A stretch of DNA of 64,000 nt from Paenibacillus thiaminolyticus (GCF_007066085.1 NZ_CP041405.1:5797501-5861500); one strand, 5' to 3'. Counted from the stretch's first letter, positions 38,373 to 46,697 are shown. The notes: generated by a model from the sequence alone, not told the origin. Translations and numbers: made by a program.

Positions 38373-38828
38373 CTAACCGTTGCGGCAACGGCGCATAACC
38401 GTACCGATGGTGAGGCGGTATAATGCATCGGCAGCGGCAATGCCGCATGCCAACCCGACAGCACCATAGCCGACATGAAGAAACACAACCCCAGAGGCAG
38501 TATATTGTCCTAAAACAAGGCTGCGGAACGCTTCGTAAAACGTAATGCCCGGAACGACAGGCACCAATCCTGGCACAAAATATACGGTAACCGGCATTTT
38601 GTATGTGCTGGCCGCAAGCTGACCTGCGAACGACAGCAGCAAAGAACAGGCCAGACTTGACATGAAGACGCCATAGCCGTGAGCAGTCAGCTCTATGTAG
38701 GCTATCCAGCCGATTATGCCGATGATCCCTCCCGCAACAATCGAACGCTTCGGTACGTTGCAGAGTGCTCCGAATGATACGGAGGAAATGAAGCTGAACA
38801 GCATATGACCTGCCAATTCTCTCATCAT
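38373..38828 (-). CDS. Threonine/serine exporter family, small subunit (DUF3815, YjjB-like)
   Basis: A 151-residue hydrophobic protein with about four to five helices and the family segment VYFVPGLVPVVPGITFYEAF. It matches the C-terminal half of ThrE-type exporters, which in many bacteria is a separate gene. It acts with the DUF1212 subunit encoded 38 bases upstream. E. coli YjjPB exports succinate and Corynebacterium ThrE exports threonine; the substrate here is unknown. GAGAGAGAGG precedes the ATG. Confidence 0.85.
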   Translation of the reverse strand: MMRELAGHMLFSFISSVSFGALCNVPKRSIVAGGIIGIIGWIAYIELTAHGYGVFMSSLACSLLLSFAGQLAASTYKMPVTVYFVPGLVPVVPGITFYEAFRSLVLGQYTASGVVFLHVGYGAVGLACGIAAADALYRLTIGTVMRRCRNG

Positions 38829-38866
38829 TGTATACCTCTCTCTCTCCTAGTTCGGGTTGCGGTCTC

Positions 38867-39640
38867 TTAGAGGATGAACATGCAGTAGACACCGGCAATG
38901 CCGCCCCCTAAGGCGCCAGCAATCAATAAAGCTTCGATTGCGCCGATCATGCCGGAAATATAATGCCGGGCCATCATGTCACGAATGGCATTGGTAATGG
39001 CAATTCCAGGCACAAGCGGAACCACGGCCCCCATCATGATGAGTTCGAGGTGGCGGCCTAGAACCGAAGCCGTACAGAGGCCCGCCCATCCGCCCAGGAA
39101 GGCCGCGCCGCACTCTGCCAGAAAAGGTATCGCTAATGCTTGGGTCAGCCATAAAAAACTGAGATAAGCAACGACTCCGGCAATCATGGCGGCGGGCAAA
39201 TCCTCGAATGCCCCTCCAAAAATAAGCATAATGCTTCCGCTTAAGCTTGCGGTGCAGATCAGCCTGCGCCACAGCTTCTGACTCGTGTTCTCTTTATCGA
39301 TGGCCTGCAAGGCAATAAGCATATCTTCTAGTCCGATCCGTCCTGCGGTCAAATCCCGGGACAGTTGGTTCACTTTTGTGATTTTGTTCAAGTCATATTG
39401 CCTTCTATCAATGCGGTGGAACTGCGTTCCCATCGAATCCAGCTTTGCAACTATGCCGTTGATGGTAACATAAGTGTACGCGCTGGCTGGGTTGCAATCA
39501 CCCAAGGCATGCCGGATGATGCGTTCCATCGTATCCTCGACGCGGCTTGTCTCCGCGCCGTTTTCCAGCATCACTTTTCCGGCGAGAAGCGCCGTCTCCA
39601 TAATAGAATGGGCAGTTCGTGATGACGGATTGTTCTGCAT
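38867..39640 (-). CDS. Threonine/serine exporter family, large subunit (DUF1212, YjjP-like)
   Basis: A 257-residue protein. An N-terminal soluble portion (LENGAETSRVEDTMERI, then YVTINGIVAKLD) belongs to the hydrolase-like DUF1212 region, followed by about five helices with VPLVPGIAITNAIRDM. It forms a two-gene exporter with the DUF3815 protein. AAAGGGAGG precedes the ATG. It is divergent from the M24 hydrolase gene across a 150-base region that contains the shared palindrome. Confidence 0.87.
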   Translation of the reverse strand: MQNNPSSRTAHSIMETALLAGKVMLENGAETSRVEDTMERIIRHALGDCNPASAYTYVTINGIVAKLDSMGTQFHRIDRRQYDLNKITKVNQLSRDLTAGRIGLEDMLIALQAIDKENTSQKLWRRLICTASLSGSIMLIFGGAFEDLPAAMIAGVVAYLSFLWLTQALAIPFLAECGAAFLGGWAGLCTASVLGRHLELIMMGAVVPLVPGIAITNAIRDMMARHYISGMIGAIEALLIAGALGGGIAGVYCMFIL

Positions 39641-39692
39641 TGCGCTGCCTCCCTTTGCTTATTCCGGTTGCAACGACATGTTTATCAGGTCG

Positions 39693-39732
39693 TTGCAATT
39701 CTATTTATGGACAATTATAATCTATTATAGAT
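39693..39732 (+). promoter_or_regulatory. Promoter of the M24 gene with overlapping palindromic operator
   Basis: TTGCAA (39693-39698) and TATAAT (39716-39721) are 17 bases apart. The palindrome ATCTATTATAGAT (39720-39732) starts inside the -10. It is the exact reverse complement of ATCTATAATAGAT at the rrf2 promoter, so the Rrf2-type regulator encoded nearby is the likely ligand. Confidence 0.7.
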
Positions 39733-39791
39733 AAAAAAAGTAGACAAATATATTATTTTTTTATCTTACATTGCGGAAAGGCGGTATGAAC

Positions 39792-40910
39792 ATGCTAGAA
39801 CGAGAATTGAAAGCACGGATGAACAAGCTGCAAGCAGAGATGAGAGCAAGAGGATTTGATTCCTATGTCGTATCCTCGCAGGAGGATATTTGGTATTTCA
39901 CGAATATCACCTACAGTCCCGAAGAAAGACCTTTCTTTATTGTAATTTCGCTGGGTGACAAGCCTGTGCTGGTGGTTCCGAAATTGGAAGAAGCGCATGT
40001 CAAAAAAGGAGTTTTAGAGACGAACGATATCGCTTATTGGGATTATCCTGCTCCGGCGGGCGATAATTGGTTCGAGGTGCTGAATAACGTACTGGAGAAG
40101 TTCAGCCGTACCGGCGTGGAAGGGAACATACCTGCCGAGCATTTTGTCCGCATACAAGGAGCCGGCATCGAGCTGTCTGAGCTGGTGGCTAACCAACGTC
40201 AGATCAAGAGCGCCTATGAAATTGAAAAAATCCGGTTCTGCGCCAAAAAAGCGGACGAGACGATGCGTGATATTTTCAAGAAAGCGTCGAGGGAGACCAG
40301 GGTGTTGGAAATGTCGGGTCTAGCCCAGAAGCCGTATATGGAGTTAATCAGCTCGATGCAGCTTGACCCGGTCAACAGCAATTTGTTAGCTGTCGTGTGG
40401 CCCGCTCCAGAAAGCGCGATGCCGCATGGCGTACCGGATATTTATAAAACGTATGGAGATGGGCCGAACGTGGCCATGACCTACTATCGAATCAACGGAT
40501 ATGCGTCGGAATGTGAACGCACCTTCTTTATTGGCGAACCATCCCCGTCCGAGAGGGACATGTTCGGTCATATGATGAATGCCCGCAATGCGGCGTTAGC
40601 CGTTCTCAAGGCGGGAGTCAAGGCAAGTGAGGTTGATATGGCGGCACGCAATTATTTGGAGGGACACGGACTGCTTGGCAAGCTGCTGCACCGCACGGGT
40701 CATGGCATCGGCTTGAGCAATCATGAGGCGCCGTTCGTGGCCGTGGGCAGCGATGACGTGCTATTGGAAAATATGGTCATCTCCATCGAGCCCGGGATAT
40801 ATGTGGATGGTGTCGGGGGCTTCCGGCATTCGGATACCGTCCTGATTACGAAGGATGGATACGAGCTGTTGACGCAGGCTCCGATCGAGTTAGAGGAACT
40901 TATTTTGTGA
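39792..40910 (+). CDS. M24-fold hydrolase, creatinase/DoeA-like, metal site degenerate
   Basis: A 372-residue two-domain pita-bread protein: creatinase-N domain (about 1-140) and M24 domain (about 145-365). Only some of the five classical metal ligands remain. The first Asp aligns with Met229, the second is Glu240 (in NGYASECERTF), His304 (GHGIGLS) and Glu333 (SIEPGIY) are kept, and the last Glu is Ser347 (GFRHSD). This resembles metal-free M24 relatives such as creatinase or ectoine hydrolase, so Xaa-Pro peptidase would be a doubtful label. The ATG at 39792 has AAAGGCGG 7 bases upstream. Confidence 0.85.
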   Translation: MLERELKARMNKLQAEMRARGFDSYVVSSQEDIWYFTNITYSPEERPFFIVISLGDKPVLVVPKLEEAHVKKGVLETNDIAYWDYPAPAGDNWFEVLNNVLEKFSRTGVEGNIPAEHFVRIQGAGIELSELVANQRQIKSAYEIEKIRFCAKKADETMRDIFKKASRETRVLEMSGLAQKPYMELISSMQLDPVNSNLLAVVWPAPESAMPHGVPDIYKTYGDGPNVAMTYYRINGYASECERTFFIGEPSPSERDMFGHMMNARNAALAVLKAGVKASEVDMAARNYLEGHGLLGKLLHRTGHGIGLSNHEAPFVAVGSDDVLLENMVISIEPGIYVDGVGGFRHSDTVLITKDGYELLTQAPIELEELIL

Positions 40911-40941
40911 GTTGCTAATGAAGAAGGTGATACGCGAAGAG

Positions 40942-40973
40942 GCATGGGTACGGAACCGTATCCATGCTTTTTG
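40942..40973 (+). terminator. Terminator after the M24 gene
   Basis: GCATGGGTACGG (40942-40953) and CCGTATCCATGC (40956-40967) form a 12-bp stem with one G-T pair, followed by five T. Confidence 0.92.
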
Positions 40974-40974
40974 T

Positions 40975-41007
40975 TTGTCTCCGGCTGGAAATTATCTATA
41001 ATAGATA
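40975..41007 (+). promoter_or_regulatory. Promoter of rrf2-type gene with palindromic operator
   Basis: TTGTCT (40975-40980) and TATAAT (40997-41002) are 16 bases apart. TATCTAT-A-ATAGATA (40993-41007) is a perfect 7-bp inverted repeat covering the -10, placed for autorepression. Its 13-bp core also occurs in the M24/exporter intergenic region. Confidence 0.75.
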
Positions 41008-41032
41008 TAGACAGTGGTAAAGGGAGAGTAGG

Positions 41033-41506
41033 ATGCAGATTAAAAGTGGAGTTGAGCAGGCCATATGTATTTTGGTGATGCTGGCGACGCAGCATCATGG
41101 AGATGCGGTAACTAGCGATACGATTAGTGAGCGCCTGGATGTATCTCCTTCATTTTTGAAAAAAATTATGAGAATGCTGGTCGTAAAAAATATCATTACA
41201 TCGACTTCCGGGAAAAATGGCGGATTTCAACTTGCCAAAGACGTGGACGATATCGACCTTCTCGAGGTGTTTGAAGCGATTGAGGGCGTCAACCCGTTTT
41301 TGAAAACGACGAATCTGGTACAGCACATCTTTTCGGATCAAGGGACTGCTGCAGTAGGCGAGACAATTATGAAGCAAGCGTTCGCTAATGCCGAGCGGAG
41401 CTATCGTGCGGAGTTAGCCAACTATTCTCTGGGCGTCCTGTTAAGGGAGACGTTTCGAGTGGACAACTTGCAGCAATTCGATTGGAATGGAGCCAGACGC
41501 ACATAA
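41033..41506 (+). CDS. Rrf2-family transcriptional regulator
   Basis: A 157-residue winged-helix regulator starting MQIKSGVEQAICILVMLA, with the recognition region SERLDVSPSFLKKIMRML and wing SGKNGGFQLAK, then the dimerisation helix. The three-cysteine Fe-S cluster of IscR/NsrR/RsrR is absent; the only cysteine is Cys12. It is therefore more like cluster-free members such as CymR. AAGGGAG precedes the ATG. The palindrome at its own promoter recurs at the M24/ThrE divergon, which marks that divergon as its probable regulon. Confidence 0.9.
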   Translation: MQIKSGVEQAICILVMLATQHHGDAVTSDTISERLDVSPSFLKKIMRMLVVKNIITSTSGKNGGFQLAKDVDDIDLLEVFEAIEGVNPFLKTTNLVQHIFSDQGTAAVGETIMKQAFANAERSYRAELANYSLGVLLRETFRVDNLQQFDWNGARRT

Positions 41507-41529
41507 CCTGGCTGTGGTACGACACGCAG

Positions 41530-41572
41530 CATGACCATGCCCGATCGGCAGCCCGTATCGGGCATGGTCATG
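41530..41572. terminator. Long perfect hairpin between convergent rrf2-type and GDPD genes
   Basis: CATGACCATGCCCGAT (41530-41545) and its exact complement (41557-41572) form a 16-bp stem with an 11-base loop. There is no T run on either strand. Position between convergent genes suggests termination or 3'-end protection. Confidence 0.6.
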
Positions 41573-41589
41573 AGGACAGGTGCCGGCTG

Positions 41590-42300
41590 TTACCCCAGCT
41601 GATCCGGCACGTTGGAGAAGATGCCGTCGATGCCGGCTTGCCCCAGCATGGCTGCCCACTCCGGCCGGTCGACGGTGTAGGCGTATACTTTGCAGCCTGC
41701 CCCATGGCATTCCGCGATGAAGCCCGCGTCTGCGAACGAAAAATGAGGATGGACGCTATAGACCGGGAAGGGCAGCGACTGGATATATTGCCCCGGACGG
41801 TAGAGACGATCGGCCATCAGCACGCCGAGCTTCACCCCGGGTTCCAGCCGGGCTATCGTATCCAGCGCCTGATGGTCGAAGGAGGAGACGATAATCCGAT
41901 CCAACAGGCCGCGCTTCTTGACCGCGTCGATAAGCTTTTGTTCGATTCCGTCGTAGAAGAATGGGATGTTCTTAATCTCGATGTTGGTGATAAGATCTTG
42001 GTCCTGCACCAGATCGAGATAATCATCCAGCAGCGGAATCCGTTCCGCCGTGAAGTCGGTGTGGAACCAGCTTCCCGCGTCAAGCGCGCCCAGCTCCTCC
42101 CAAGTCAGGTCCGCGATATAGCCTTGGCCCGACGTCGTACGGGCGACATTTTCGTCATGGATGATGACGAGCCGGCCGTCTTTCGTCTGTTGAATATCGA
42201 GTTCAATGCCGGCATAGCCGCGATCGAGCGCCGCCCGAAAGGCGGCCATCGTATTTTCCGGCGCATATCCCGATGCGCCCCGGTGGGCAAAAATGAACAT
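41590..42300 (-). CDS. ugpQ: Glycerophosphodiester phosphodiesterase
   Basis: A 236-residue GDPD TIM-barrel enzyme that hydrolyses glycerophosphodiesters to glycerol-3-phosphate and an alcohol. Catalytic motifs are FAHRGASGYAPENT (HRG) and GIELDIQQTKDG (E-x-D), with VIIHDE. It has no signal peptide, so it is cytoplasmic like UgpQ. It is the last gene of the ugp-like operon and would process the diester that the transporter imports. The start is ATG at 42300; a TTG at 42309 is also possible after the GGGGG site. Confidence 0.92.
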   Translation of the reverse strand: MFIFAHRGASGYAPENTMAAFRAALDRGYAGIELDIQQTKDGRLVIIHDENVARTTSGQGYIADLTWEELGALDAGSWFHTDFTAERIPLLDDYLDLVQDQDLITNIEIKNIPFFYDGIEQKLIDAVKKRGLLDRIIVSSFDHQALDTIARLEPGVKLGVLMADRLYRPGQYIQSLPFPVYSVHPHFSFADAGFIAECHGAGCKVYAYTVDRPEWAAMLGQAGIDGIFSNVPDQLG

Positions 42301-42383
42301 GCTCGTCAACCCCCAGTCTCATGATAGCGGCGGACAGGGAAGCGGTTGTCATTTCCCCGCATGCCTGCCCGCCGCGTTCCTGC

Positions 42384-43721
42384 TTATTTCGGCGCGTTCA
42401 CCTTGTTGTCCTCTTCGATGAGCTTATCGATTTTCGCAGTCAAGTCATCTACGGCCTTCTGCGGAGCGTCTCCCTGGTAGAGCTTCTCGATCGCCGTCGC
42501 GACTTCATTGCGTGTCTCCGGGAAGACGGAAATCAACGCACCGCGGGTAGCCGAACCGATCATCGTATTCTGGAGCTGCTTCACGGTTGTAAGGAACTGC
42601 GGAGCCAGCTCATATTTCTCCTTCAGGACCGGTTCCTCATGCGCGGCCTTCGTGATCGGGAAGTAGCCGGTGCCCGCTGCCCATTCGGCCTGAACGGCAG
42701 GGATGGTCACATATTTCATGAAGTCCCAGGCTGCTTCCTTCTCTTCTTCAGCGACGCTGTTCATCAGCCAGAGCGATGCGCCGCCCACGATGACGCCGTT
42801 CGCTTCCTTGCCGTCCGGCGTCGGCAGGAACCCCGTGCCGACTTCGAAGGGCGATGCCTGCATTACGCCGGCAATGCCCGCGGTCGAATCCATGTACATG
42901 GCGACCTTGCCGGCGCTGAAGGCTGCACGGATATCATCCCATTGCCGCCCGTAGTTGCCGAGCGTGCCGTCCTTGTTCATATCGTCGAGCCACTGGAAGA
43001 TACCGAGGCTTTCCGGGGAATTGAGCAGCGACTTGGTGGCGAGACTGTCGCGTCCATTGCCGTTATCCACGAAATCGGCTCCTTGGTTGGCCAGCAATTG
43101 CTCGATGAACCATCCGTAGATGAGCAGCGCGAATCCTTTCTCATTTTTCGAATTGTCGGTCAGTTTCTTGGCCATTTCCCGGATTTCCCCGAACGTTTTC
43201 GGCGGCGACTCCGGATCGAGTCCGGCCGCTTTGAATTTGTCCTTGTTGTAGATTAAGATGGCGTTCGATGTGTTGAACGGCAGCGAGTAGAGCTTGCCGT
43301 CGATTTGGTAATAGCTGAGGATATTCTCCTCCCATTGGGACAGGTCGAATTTGTCTTGGTCAATCAGGTCCTGAACCGGCTGAATATAACCGCTGTTGAC
43401 CATATACTTCGTTCCGATCTCCTGCACCTGCATTAGCGTCGGCGCCTCGGATGTGCCGCCCACCGCCTTGAGCTTCGTCAACGATTCCTCGTACGATCCT
43501 TGGAAAATCGCATCAACGAAGTATTTGTCCTGCGATGCATTGTAGTCGTTCGCCATCTTGGCGATCAGTTCCCCGGCACTGCCGCTCATGGCATGCCAGA
43601 AGGTCACCTTGATACGTCCGTCATCCGATTGTCTCGCCTCCGAGCCTGACGAATTCGTGCAGCCGATAGCGGACAGCGACAGCACCGCCAGCAGCAGTAT
43701 AATCACGCCTGCTTTCTTCAC
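42384..43721 (-). CDS. ugpB: sn-Glycerol-3-phosphate/glycerophosphodiester-binding lipoprotein (UgpB-like)
   Basis: A 445-residue solute-binding protein of the CUT1 type. A signal peptide ends at lipobox SAIGC. The mature part closely follows UgpB landmarks: FWHAMSGSAGEL, QGSYEESLTKLKA, PTLMQVQEIGT, SLPFNTSNAILIYNKD, GGASLWLMN and GYFPITKAA. The GTG at 43721 is preferred since AAGGGGG is 8 bases upstream; an ATG at 43727 is only 2 bases from it. It is the third gene of the operon after the two permeases. Confidence 0.88.
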   Translation of the reverse strand: MKKAGVIILLLAVLSLSAIGCTNSSGSEARQSDDGRIKVTFWHAMSGSAGELIAKMANDYNASQDKYFVDAIFQGSYEESLTKLKAVGGTSEAPTLMQVQEIGTKYMVNSGYIQPVQDLIDQDKFDLSQWEENILSYYQIDGKLYSLPFNTSNAILIYNKDKFKAAGLDPESPPKTFGEIREMAKKLTDNSKNEKGFALLIYGWFIEQLLANQGADFVDNGNGRDSLATKSLLNSPESLGIFQWLDDMNKDGTLGNYGRQWDDIRAAFSAGKVAMYMDSTAGIAGVMQASPFEVGTGFLPTPDGKEANGVIVGGASLWLMNSVAEEEKEAAWDFMKYVTIPAVQAEWAAGTGYFPITKAAHEEPVLKEKYELAPQFLTTVKQLQNTMIGSATRGALISVFPETRNEVATAIEKLYQGDAPQKAVDDLTAKIDKLIEEDNKVNAPK

Positions 43722-43775
43722 TTGCATATCCCCCTTGTAAAATTTTATCGTTTGCGACAAGCCATGCTGATGAAT

Positions 43776-44597
43776 CTATCCTTTTAATGCCCCGGACATC
43801 AAGCCGCGCTTGAGCTGCTTGAGGCTGAGGAACAAGAAAAGCAAGGTTGGCAAGAGCACGATGACGACGCCGGCCATGACGACGGGCCAATTCGTGTTCG
43901 TCTCCTGGGCCTGCATCATCTTCAACCCGATCTGCACGGTGCGGACGGAATTGTTGGTCGTCGTCAGCAGCGGCCATAAATACATGTTCCAGGTCGTCAA
44001 AAACCCGTAGACGCCGAGCGCGCTCAGCATCGGCAGGGAGAGCGGAACGACGAAGGACACCAGGTAGCGCAGCCGGCCGCAGCCTTCCAATTGGGCGGAT
44101 TCATGCAGCTCCTGCGGCAGTGTCAGAAAATGCTGGCGGAGCAGAAACACGCCGAAAGCGAGCGCGAAGAATGGCATGGACAATCCTTGATATGTATTGA
44201 CCCAGTTCAGGCCGACGATGGTCAAATAGTTCGGAATCATCGTCGCTTCCCACGGAATCATCATCGTCGAAATCAACAGGAAGAACACGAAGTTGCGTCC
44301 TTTGAATGGAATAAACACGATGGCGTAGGCCGCCAGACTGCATACGATGATCTGGCCGATCATGACGGTGAGCGAGACGATCAGGCTGTTCATCATGAAC
44401 TTGAGCAGCGGCACGCTCTTGAGCGCCATCGTGAAGTTGTCGAATACGAAGCTTGCCGGGAACAGCTTGCCGGTCATAATCTCCTCGGTCGTCATCAGAC
44501 TGGCGAGGAGCGCATAGACGATCGGGAAGAACATAAGACCTGCGGCCAACAGCAGCAGAATGTAGAACACCCATTTCTGGTAGAGCGCCATTCTCAT
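43776..44597 (-). CDS. ugpE: ABC transporter permease (UgpE-like)
   Basis: A 273-residue inner permease subunit with six predicted helices. It has the CUT1 EAA-type loop (ESAQLEGCGRLRYLVSFVVPLSLPML) and the segment TMMIPWEATMIPNYLTI. The ATG at 44597 overlaps the upstream permease's stop (ATGA) and has AAGGTG before it. An in-frame extension to 44882 runs through ugpA and is not a gene. It works with UgpA and UgpB; no ATPase gene is nearby. Confidence 0.92.
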   Translation of the reverse strand: MRMALYQKWVFYILLLLAAGLMFFPIVYALLASLMTTEEIMTGKLFPASFVFDNFTMALKSVPLLKFMMNSLIVSLTVMIGQIIVCSLAAYAIVFIPFKGRNFVFFLLISTMMIPWEATMIPNYLTIVGLNWVNTYQGLSMPFFALAFGVFLLRQHFLTLPQELHESAQLEGCGRLRYLVSFVVPLSLPMLSALGVYGFLTTWNMYLWPLLTTTNNSVRTVQIGLKMMQAQETNTNWPVVMAGVVIVLLPTLLFLFLSLKQLKRGLMSGALKG

Positions 44598-45511
44598 TGA
44601 TAATGCACCTTCTTTTCGCCGACTTTGAACTGAATCAGCGTCGCCAGCAGCACGATCAGGAACAGAATAATTGCTTGTGCGCTCGCAATGCCGAATTTGT
44701 AGTGAATAAAGGCGTTCTGATAAATGGAATACACAATGAGATTGGTTGATTCCGCAGGTCCGCCCTTGGTCAGGATGTCGATCTGGCCGAACGATTGAAA
44801 CGAATGGATGACGGTCACGATGATGACAAAAAACAGGGTCGGCGAGACCATCGGCAGCGTAATGCGGAACAGGCGGGACCAATAGCCTGCGCCGTCAATG
44901 CGGGCGCTCTCGTAAATGTCCTCGGGTATGCTCTGCAGCCCGCCGAGCAGGATGATGTAATTGAAGCCGACGCCCATCCAGATGCTGGTCGCCGCGATAG
45001 AGATCAGCGCCCACTTCGGATCGGTTAGCCAATGGATCGGCGGCAGTCCTATCCAATCAAGCACATGGTTCAGGAACCCGATGCTGGGATGGAACAGGAA
45101 CAGAAAGATCATCGAGCCTGCGGCTACCGACACGCCGACCGTAGAAGAGAAAATAACGCGGAAAAATTCGATTCCCCGCAGCTTCTCGCTTGAGATGACG
45201 GCCAGAAAGAAGGCGAAGGCGACGCCCAGCGGTACCGTATAAAGCACGAACAGGAACGTGCCGGTCATACTCTTCAAGAAGCTGTCTGACTGGAACAGGC
45301 CGGCGTAATTATCGAAGCCGACGAACATCACCGGAACGCCGCGCGCGTTCGTGGAGAAGAAGCTATAATAAAGCGTTTTCAACATAGGGTAAAACGTAAA
45401 GGCCGATAAAATGATGAGCATCGGACTTAAATAGAGCAGGCCCGCTGCCAGGAGGCGCAGCGGCGAATCTTTCGAATTTTTCTTGCGGAGGGTTGTGGCA
45501 GTTGGATCCAT
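44594..45511 (-). CDS. ugpA: ABC transporter permease (UgpA-like)
   Basis: A 305-residue permease with about six helices and the EAA loop (ESARIDGAGYWSRLFRITLPMVSPTL). It is the first gene of the ugp-like operon, with AAAGGGGAA before the ATG. The leader of roughly 130 bases contains an intrinsic terminator, so expression depends on antitermination. It forms a heterodimer with UgpE. Confidence 0.92.
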   Translation of the reverse strand: MDPTATTLRKKNSKDSPLRLLAAGLLYLSPMLIILSAFTFYPMLKTLYYSFFSTNARGVPVMFVGFDNYAGLFQSDSFLKSMTGTFLFVLYTVPLGVAFAFFLAVISSEKLRGIEFFRVIFSSTVGVSVAAGSMIFLFLFHPSIGFLNHVLDWIGLPPIHWLTDPKWALISIAATSIWMGVGFNYIILLGGLQSIPEDIYESARIDGAGYWSRLFRITLPMVSPTLFFVIIVTVIHSFQSFGQIDILTKGGPAESTNLIVYSIYQNAFIHYKFGIASAQAIILFLIVLLATLIQFKVGEKKVHYQ

Positions 45512-45547
45512 TTGACGATTCCCCTTTCTTAACCAGCGCGACGGTCA

Positions 45548-45610
45548 GAAAAAAAGAAGACCACAGAACGACCAAATGGCAGCAGCCAGTTGGAACAAGC
45601 GTGGTCTTCT
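45548..45610 (-). terminator. Leader terminator of the ugp operon (probable GlpP target)
   Basis: On the minus strand AGAAGACCAC (read from 45610) pairs with GTGGTCTTCT (ending 45555) and is followed by seven T. It lies between the promoter and ugpA. In B. subtilis GlpP antiterminates at a leader hairpin upstream of glpD; here glpP is the next gene in the opposite direction. Confidence 0.75.
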
Positions 45611-45645
45611 CCGTTTCCCAAAACCGGAATATTAACTTGCATCCC

Positions 45646-45674
45646 AGTATAATTCACACAATATTAAAAATCAA
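45646..45674 (-). promoter_or_regulatory. Promoter of the ugp operon
   Basis: On the minus strand TTGATT (plus coordinates 45669-45674) and TATACT (45646-45651) are 17 bases apart; the leader hairpin begins about 30 bases downstream. Confidence 0.72.
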
Positions 45675-45825
45675 TACAAATTATGGCTATTTGCTGTGAT
45701 ATTTACGCTTGACGCGACAGCCGGGATGTTGACGGGCGGCGAGCTGGGCATTACGATAGCGGTAGAAGCAGCAAGATTACCGCATCAGAGAAAAAAAGAG
45801 CCAGAGACCGAAGGGAGAGCGAGCT

Positions 45826-46398
45826 ATGCACTTCGCCAACCAGTCCATCTTGCCGGCCGTAAGGCAGATGAAGGATATGGAAAAGCTGCTGGTCAGTCCG
45901 TTCGAATACATTGTGCTGCTGGATGTCCATATCGCGCAGCTGAAGCCTATATTTCAGATGGTTCGTCCGCATAACAAGAAGCTGCTGCTGCATGTGGATC
46001 TGATTCAGGGGCTGCAGAACGACAGCTACGCGGCTGAATATCTGTGTCAAGAATTTACTCCGTACGGGCTTCTGTCGACGAAGGCGAGCGTCATCATCCG
46101 CGCGAAGCAGAAGGGCGTCGTCGCTATTCAGCGCATTTTCCTGATCGACAACAGCTCCTTTGAGAAGAGCGGCGCCTTGCTGGAAAAGACGAATCCCGAC
46201 TATATCGAGGTGCTGCCGAGCCCGATGCTGCCTTATTTGAAGCAGTTGAAGAACGGACGCGACATTCCGCTTCTGGCCGGCGGCTTCATCCGGACCGAAG
46301 ACGATGTGAACAGGGCGCTCCAGGCCGGTGCCGTGGCCGTCACCACCTCCAGTCAGACGCTCTGGAAGCAGTACGCCGCGGCGGGAGCGCATCGGTAA
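45826..46398 (+). CDS. glpP: Glycerol-3-phosphate responsive antiterminator GlpP
   Basis: A 190-residue protein of the GlpP family, a TIM-barrel-like RNA antiterminator activated by glycerol-3-phosphate. Landmarks are LPAVRQMKDMEKLL, IVLLDVHIAQL, KKLLLHVDLIQGL, CQEFTPYGLLSTKASVI and PLLAGGFIRTEDDVNRAL. GGGAGAG precedes the ATG. Its promoter faces the ugp operon, whose leader holds a terminator. Here it is not next to glpF, glpK or glpD. Confidence 0.93.
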   Translation: MHFANQSILPAVRQMKDMEKLLVSPFEYIVLLDVHIAQLKPIFQMVRPHNKKLLLHVDLIQGLQNDSYAAEYLCQEFTPYGLLSTKASVIIRAKQKGVVAIQRIFLIDNSSFEKSGALLEKTNPDYIEVLPSPMLPYLKQLKNGRDIPLLAGGFIRTEDDVNRALQAGAVAVTTSSQTLWKQYAAAGAHR

Positions 46399-46499
46399 TC
46401 ATCGGCGAGGGCGGTCCGAGGCCATCGTATAAAGTCACCGCTTCCTACTCATGTTATAGATGACCGTCTATGACATGATGAGATAAAGGAGGAAGGGCC

Positions 46500-46697
46500 A
46501 TGACCAACTATCGTGACAGCCGCCGGAAGAACCATCTCAACGCCTTCGAGGAACAGCCAGATCTCGTCGTCGGCAAGACCAATGCATCTGCCGGCAAGAA
46601 CGAAGACGTGGAATTCTCGATCGAGCAGGCAGACGCCGACGATCTGGAGGCGCTGGAGCGCGCCAGACGAGCGGATGAACGGGCGGAACGTCCATGA
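46500..46697 (+). CDS. Small hydrophilic protein, unknown
   Basis: A 65-residue highly charged protein: basic N-terminal NYRDSRRKNHLN, an acidic middle (EDVEFSIEQADADDLEALE) and an alternating A/R/E tail likely to form a helix. AAAGGAGG lies 7 bases before the ATG. Its last 4 bases overlap the next small gene (ATGA), so the two are probably co-translated. No family was recognised; it is not obviously an SASP. Confidence 0.72.
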   Translation: MTNYRDSRRKNHLNAFEEQPDLVVGKTNASAGKNEDVEFSIEQADADDLEALERARRADERAERP

